Origin: Hippasteria phrygiana
Lineage: Eukaryota > Echinodermata > Asteroidea > Valvatida > Goniasteridae
Assembly: GCA_037893225.1 (NCBI GenBank)
Contig: JAZGUH010000489.1
Span: 372,001-436,000, forward strand
Reading direction: 5' to 3'
DNA length: 64,000 bases
The position numbers and the translations under genes were made by a program. This document shows, in pieces, positions 61,990-64,000 of this stretch. The notes below the pieces were generated by a model, which saw nothing but the letters and a program-made list of their open reading frames with translations, had not been told where the DNA came from and did no database searches. How positions within the stretch are numbered: the stretch's first letter is position 1; every line of letters begins with the position of its first letter.

Positions 61990-62474
61990 GATCGGGTTAG
62001 AATGTGAGAGTAAGAGAGAAGGAGAGTCAGAGGTAGAGAGAGTGTTACACTTACTCATCTACTAAACAGCGTAGGTCTATTGTGCTGATCTAGGCCTGGA
62101 AGCTGTCTATCTCACTAGGCCATTCCAGTTCTGTCCATGATGATCTTGGATGGCCTCGAGGTCTTGACAGCCAGGAGCCGGATGTTGATCTCTCCTGAAG
62201 TTGATGGAAAAATAGAGTATGCGAGTTAAGAATATTAAAATTAGTGTTAGAGTTAAGGGTTTGAGTTCAAGTGTTACAGTGCAAGTGTTACAGTGCAAGT
62301 GTTACAGTGCAAGTGTTACAGTGCAAGTGTTACAGTGCAAGTGTTACAGTGCAAGTGTTACAGTGCAAGTGTTACTGTGCAAGTGTTACAGTGCAAGTGT
62401 TACAGTGCAAGTGTTACAGTGCAAGTGTTACAGTGCAAGTGTTACAGTGCAAGTGTTACAGTGCAAGTGCTAGT
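61990..62474 (+). repeat. T unit 131: core plus 14 TTACA copies
   Basis: 485 bp. Its core carries gagtatgcg (62220) like the nine-copy T units, but its array has the 14-copy length of the units at 16707 and 25067. ttactg is again the eighth copy, so gain or loss happened to its right. Confidence 0.92.
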
Positions 62475-63012
62475 GATCGGGTTAGAATGTGAGAGTAAGA
62501 GAGAAGGAGAGTCAGAGGTAGAGAGAGGGTTAGACTTACTCATCTACTAAACAGCGTAGGTCTATTGTGCTGATCTAGGCCTGCAAGCTGTCTATCTCAC
62601 TAGGCCATTCCAGTTCTATCCATGATGATCTTGGGTGGCCTCGAGGTCTTGACAGCCAGGAGCCGGATGTTGATCTCTCCTGAAGTTGATGGAAAAATAG
62701 AGTAAGCGAGTTAAGAATATTAAAATTAGTGTTAGAGTTAAGGGTTTGAGTTCAAGTGTTACAGTGCAAGTGTTAGGGTTAAGGTTCGAGTGCAAGTGTT
62801 ACAGTGCAAGTGTTACAGTGCAAGTGTTACAGTGCAAGTGCTACTGATCGGAATATTAGAATTAGTGTTAGAGTGCAAGTGTCACAGTGCAAGTGTCACA
62901 GTGCAAGTGTCACAGTGCAAGTGTCACAGTGCAAGTGTCACAGTGCAAGTGTCACAGTGCAAGTGTCACAGTGCAAGTGTCACAGTGCAAGTGTCACAGT
63001 GCAAGTGCTAGT

Positions 63013-63550
63013 GATCGGGTTAGAATGTGAAAGTAAGAGAGAAGGAGAGTCAGAGGTAGAGAGAGTGTTACACTTACTCATCTACTAAACAGCGTAGGTC
63101 TATTGTGCTGATCTAGGCCTGCAAGCTGTCTATCTCACTAGGCCATTCCAGTTCTGTCCATGATGATCTTGGGTGGCCTCGAGGACTTGACAGCCAGGAG
63201 CCAGATGTTGATCTCTCCTGAAGTTGATGGAAAAATAATGTAAGCGAGTTAGGAATATTAAAATTAGTGTTAGAGTTAAGGGTTTGAGTTCAAGTGTTAC
63301 AGTGCAAGTGTTAGGGTTAAGGTTCGAGTGCAAGTGTTACAGTGCAAGTGTTACAGTGCAAGTGTTACAGTGCAAGTGCTACTGATCGGAATATTAGAAT
63401 TAGTGTTAGAGTGCAAGTGTCACAGTGCAAGTGTCACAGTGCAAGTGTCACAGTGCAAGTGTCACAGTGCAAGTGTCACAGTGCAAGTGTCACAGTGCAA
63501 GTGTCACAGTGCAAGTGTCACAGTGCAAGTGTCACAGTGCAAGTGCTAGT
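63013..63550 (+). repeat. Chimeric unit 133
   Basis: Follows an L ending (ctagt) but reads tgttacac (near 63066), ttctgtcc, gaggacttg and ccagatg, which elsewhere follow an S ending. A private gtgaaag lies near 63030. The switch is between 63013 and 63066. Confidence 0.85.
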
Positions 63551-64000
63551 GATCGGGTTAGAATGTGAGAGTAAGAGAGAAGGAGAGTCAGAGGTAGAGA
63601 GAGGGTTAGACTTACTCATCTACTAAACAGCGTAGGTCTATTGTGCTGATCTAGGCCTGCAAGCTGTCTATCTCACTAGGCCATTCCAGTTCTATCCATG
63701 ATGATCTTGGGTGGCCTCGAGGTCTTGACAGCCAGGAGCCGGATGTTGATCTCTCCTGAAGTTGATGGAAAAATAGAGTAAGCGAGTTAAGAATATTAAA
63801 ATTAGTGTTAGAGTTAAGGGTTTGAGTTCAAGTGTTACAGTGCAAGTGTTAGGGTTAAGGTTCGAGTGCAAGTGTCACAGTGCAAGTGTCACAGTGCAAG
63901 TGTCACAGTGCAAGTGTCACAGTGCAAGTGTCACAGTGCAAGTGTCACAGTGCAAGTGTCACAGTGCAAGTGTCACAGTGCAAGTGTCACAGTGCAAGTG
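63551..64000 (+). repeat. Partial unit 134 with TCACA copies directly after the core
   Basis: The core is L1-like with the ttacag step before ttaggg. At 63866 gttcgag is followed at once by TCACA 14-mers where every other L unit has TTACA copies and a spacer. The deletion equals the three TTACA copies plus the spacer, or the array was replaced by conversion. The right end is outside the window. Confidence 0.88.

Larger units (their letters stand above)
57894..62474 (+). repeat. Third copy of the end of the insert-led block
   Basis: Units 123-131. Starts and classes: 57894 L10 (chimeric, like 47611), 58446 L11, 59012 L11, 59578 L14, 60186 S, 60557 L10, 61109 L8, 61633 S3, 61990 T14. From 59012 the order follows 54515-57893 at an offset of 4497 bp (4511 after one extra 14-mer in the 61109 unit); one L11 unit is duplicated. 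Shared private variants: c at 60591 (also 45811, 56094), c at 60907 (46127, 56410), a at 61788 (46994, 57277), t at 62220 (47426, 57709). The last unit has 14 TTACA copies where its two partners have nine. Confidence 0.92.
1..64000 (+). repeat. Satellite array with nested 14-bp and about 370-610-bp periodicities
   Basis: The whole window is tandem repeat. Units begin at gatcgggttagaatg and run head-to-tail on the + strand; I placed 133 full units by eye plus one cut by the right edge. Each has a conserved core followed by runs of a 14-bp minisatellite. Unit lengths fall on a 14-bp ladder: S units 343, 357, 371, 385 or 399 bp; L units 482 to 608 bp. I counted 32 units of exactly 371 bp and roughly 700 TCACA-type 14-mers (hand counts). 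There is no gene, RNA gene, promoter or terminator that I can support on either strand. The type of array points to eukaryotic heterochromatin; the species and chromosome position are unknown. Exact unit counts depend on a correct long-read assembly. Confidence 0.97.
62475..64000 (+). repeat. Array segment J: units 132, 133 and partial 134
   Basis: 62475 L9 (L1 core), 63013 L9 (chimeric), 63551 cut by the window edge. The 63551 unit goes from gttcgag directly into TCACA copies, with no TTACA copies and no spacer; nine copies are visible before the edge. The array clearly continues past 64000. Confidence 0.92.

Overview
This window holds no gene that I can support. It is one continuous eukaryotic satellite array, all head-to-tail on the + strand. 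I divided it into 133 complete units, each starting at the phrase gatcgggttagaatg; the first starts at 5. A 134th unit runs off the right edge. Every unit combines a conserved, mostly unique-looking core of about 301-315 bp with one or two runs of a 14-bp minisatellite (gtgcaagtgttaca or gtgcaagtgtcaca). The long array, six-base runs like TTAGGG inside the core, and C-to-T/G-to-A variants at CpG positions suggest a methylated metazoan genome, perhaps from a subtelomeric or other heterochromatic region. The species cannot be told from the sequence.

There are two main unit classes. S (short) units are core + TTACA array, usually exactly 371 bp with four TTACA copies. L (long) units are core + three TTACA copies + a 41-bp spacer + n TCACA copies, and their length is 412 + 14n, with n mostly 5 to 14. 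In a standard L unit the TTACA array starts 315 bp after the unit start, the spacer at +357 and the TCACA array at +398; in an S unit the TTACA array starts at +301. The spacer looks like the collapsed remains of a second core, so L units look like S-S dimers that lost about 235 bp of core. Rarer classes are T units (one long TTACA array, no gttaggg block), hybrids that lack the spacer, and three units with a 179-bp foreign-looking insert.

Layout: 5-6178 mixed S/L units; 6179-6811 first insert unit; 6812-11470 mixed units; 11471-19830 and 19831-28335 two tandem copies of an 18-unit block (offset 8360 bp); 28336-39753 S/L units with a recurring block of about 2.86 kb; 39754-49127 and 49128-57893 two copies of an insert-led block (offset 9374 bp, then 10269 and 10283 bp); 57894-62474 a further partial copy of the end of that block; 62475-64000 two and a part units. 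Private single-base variants shared between blocks show that they arose by recent duplication of many units at a time. Unequal exchange left recognisable chimeric units at block borders.

The most unusual places are an 83-bp inverted array segment at 18201-18283, which creates a long imperfect hairpin; the 179-bp insert present three times; and the collapsed-dimer origin of the L units. Short open frames are frequent only because the 14-bp repeat has no stop in any forward frame. They are not evidence of genes.
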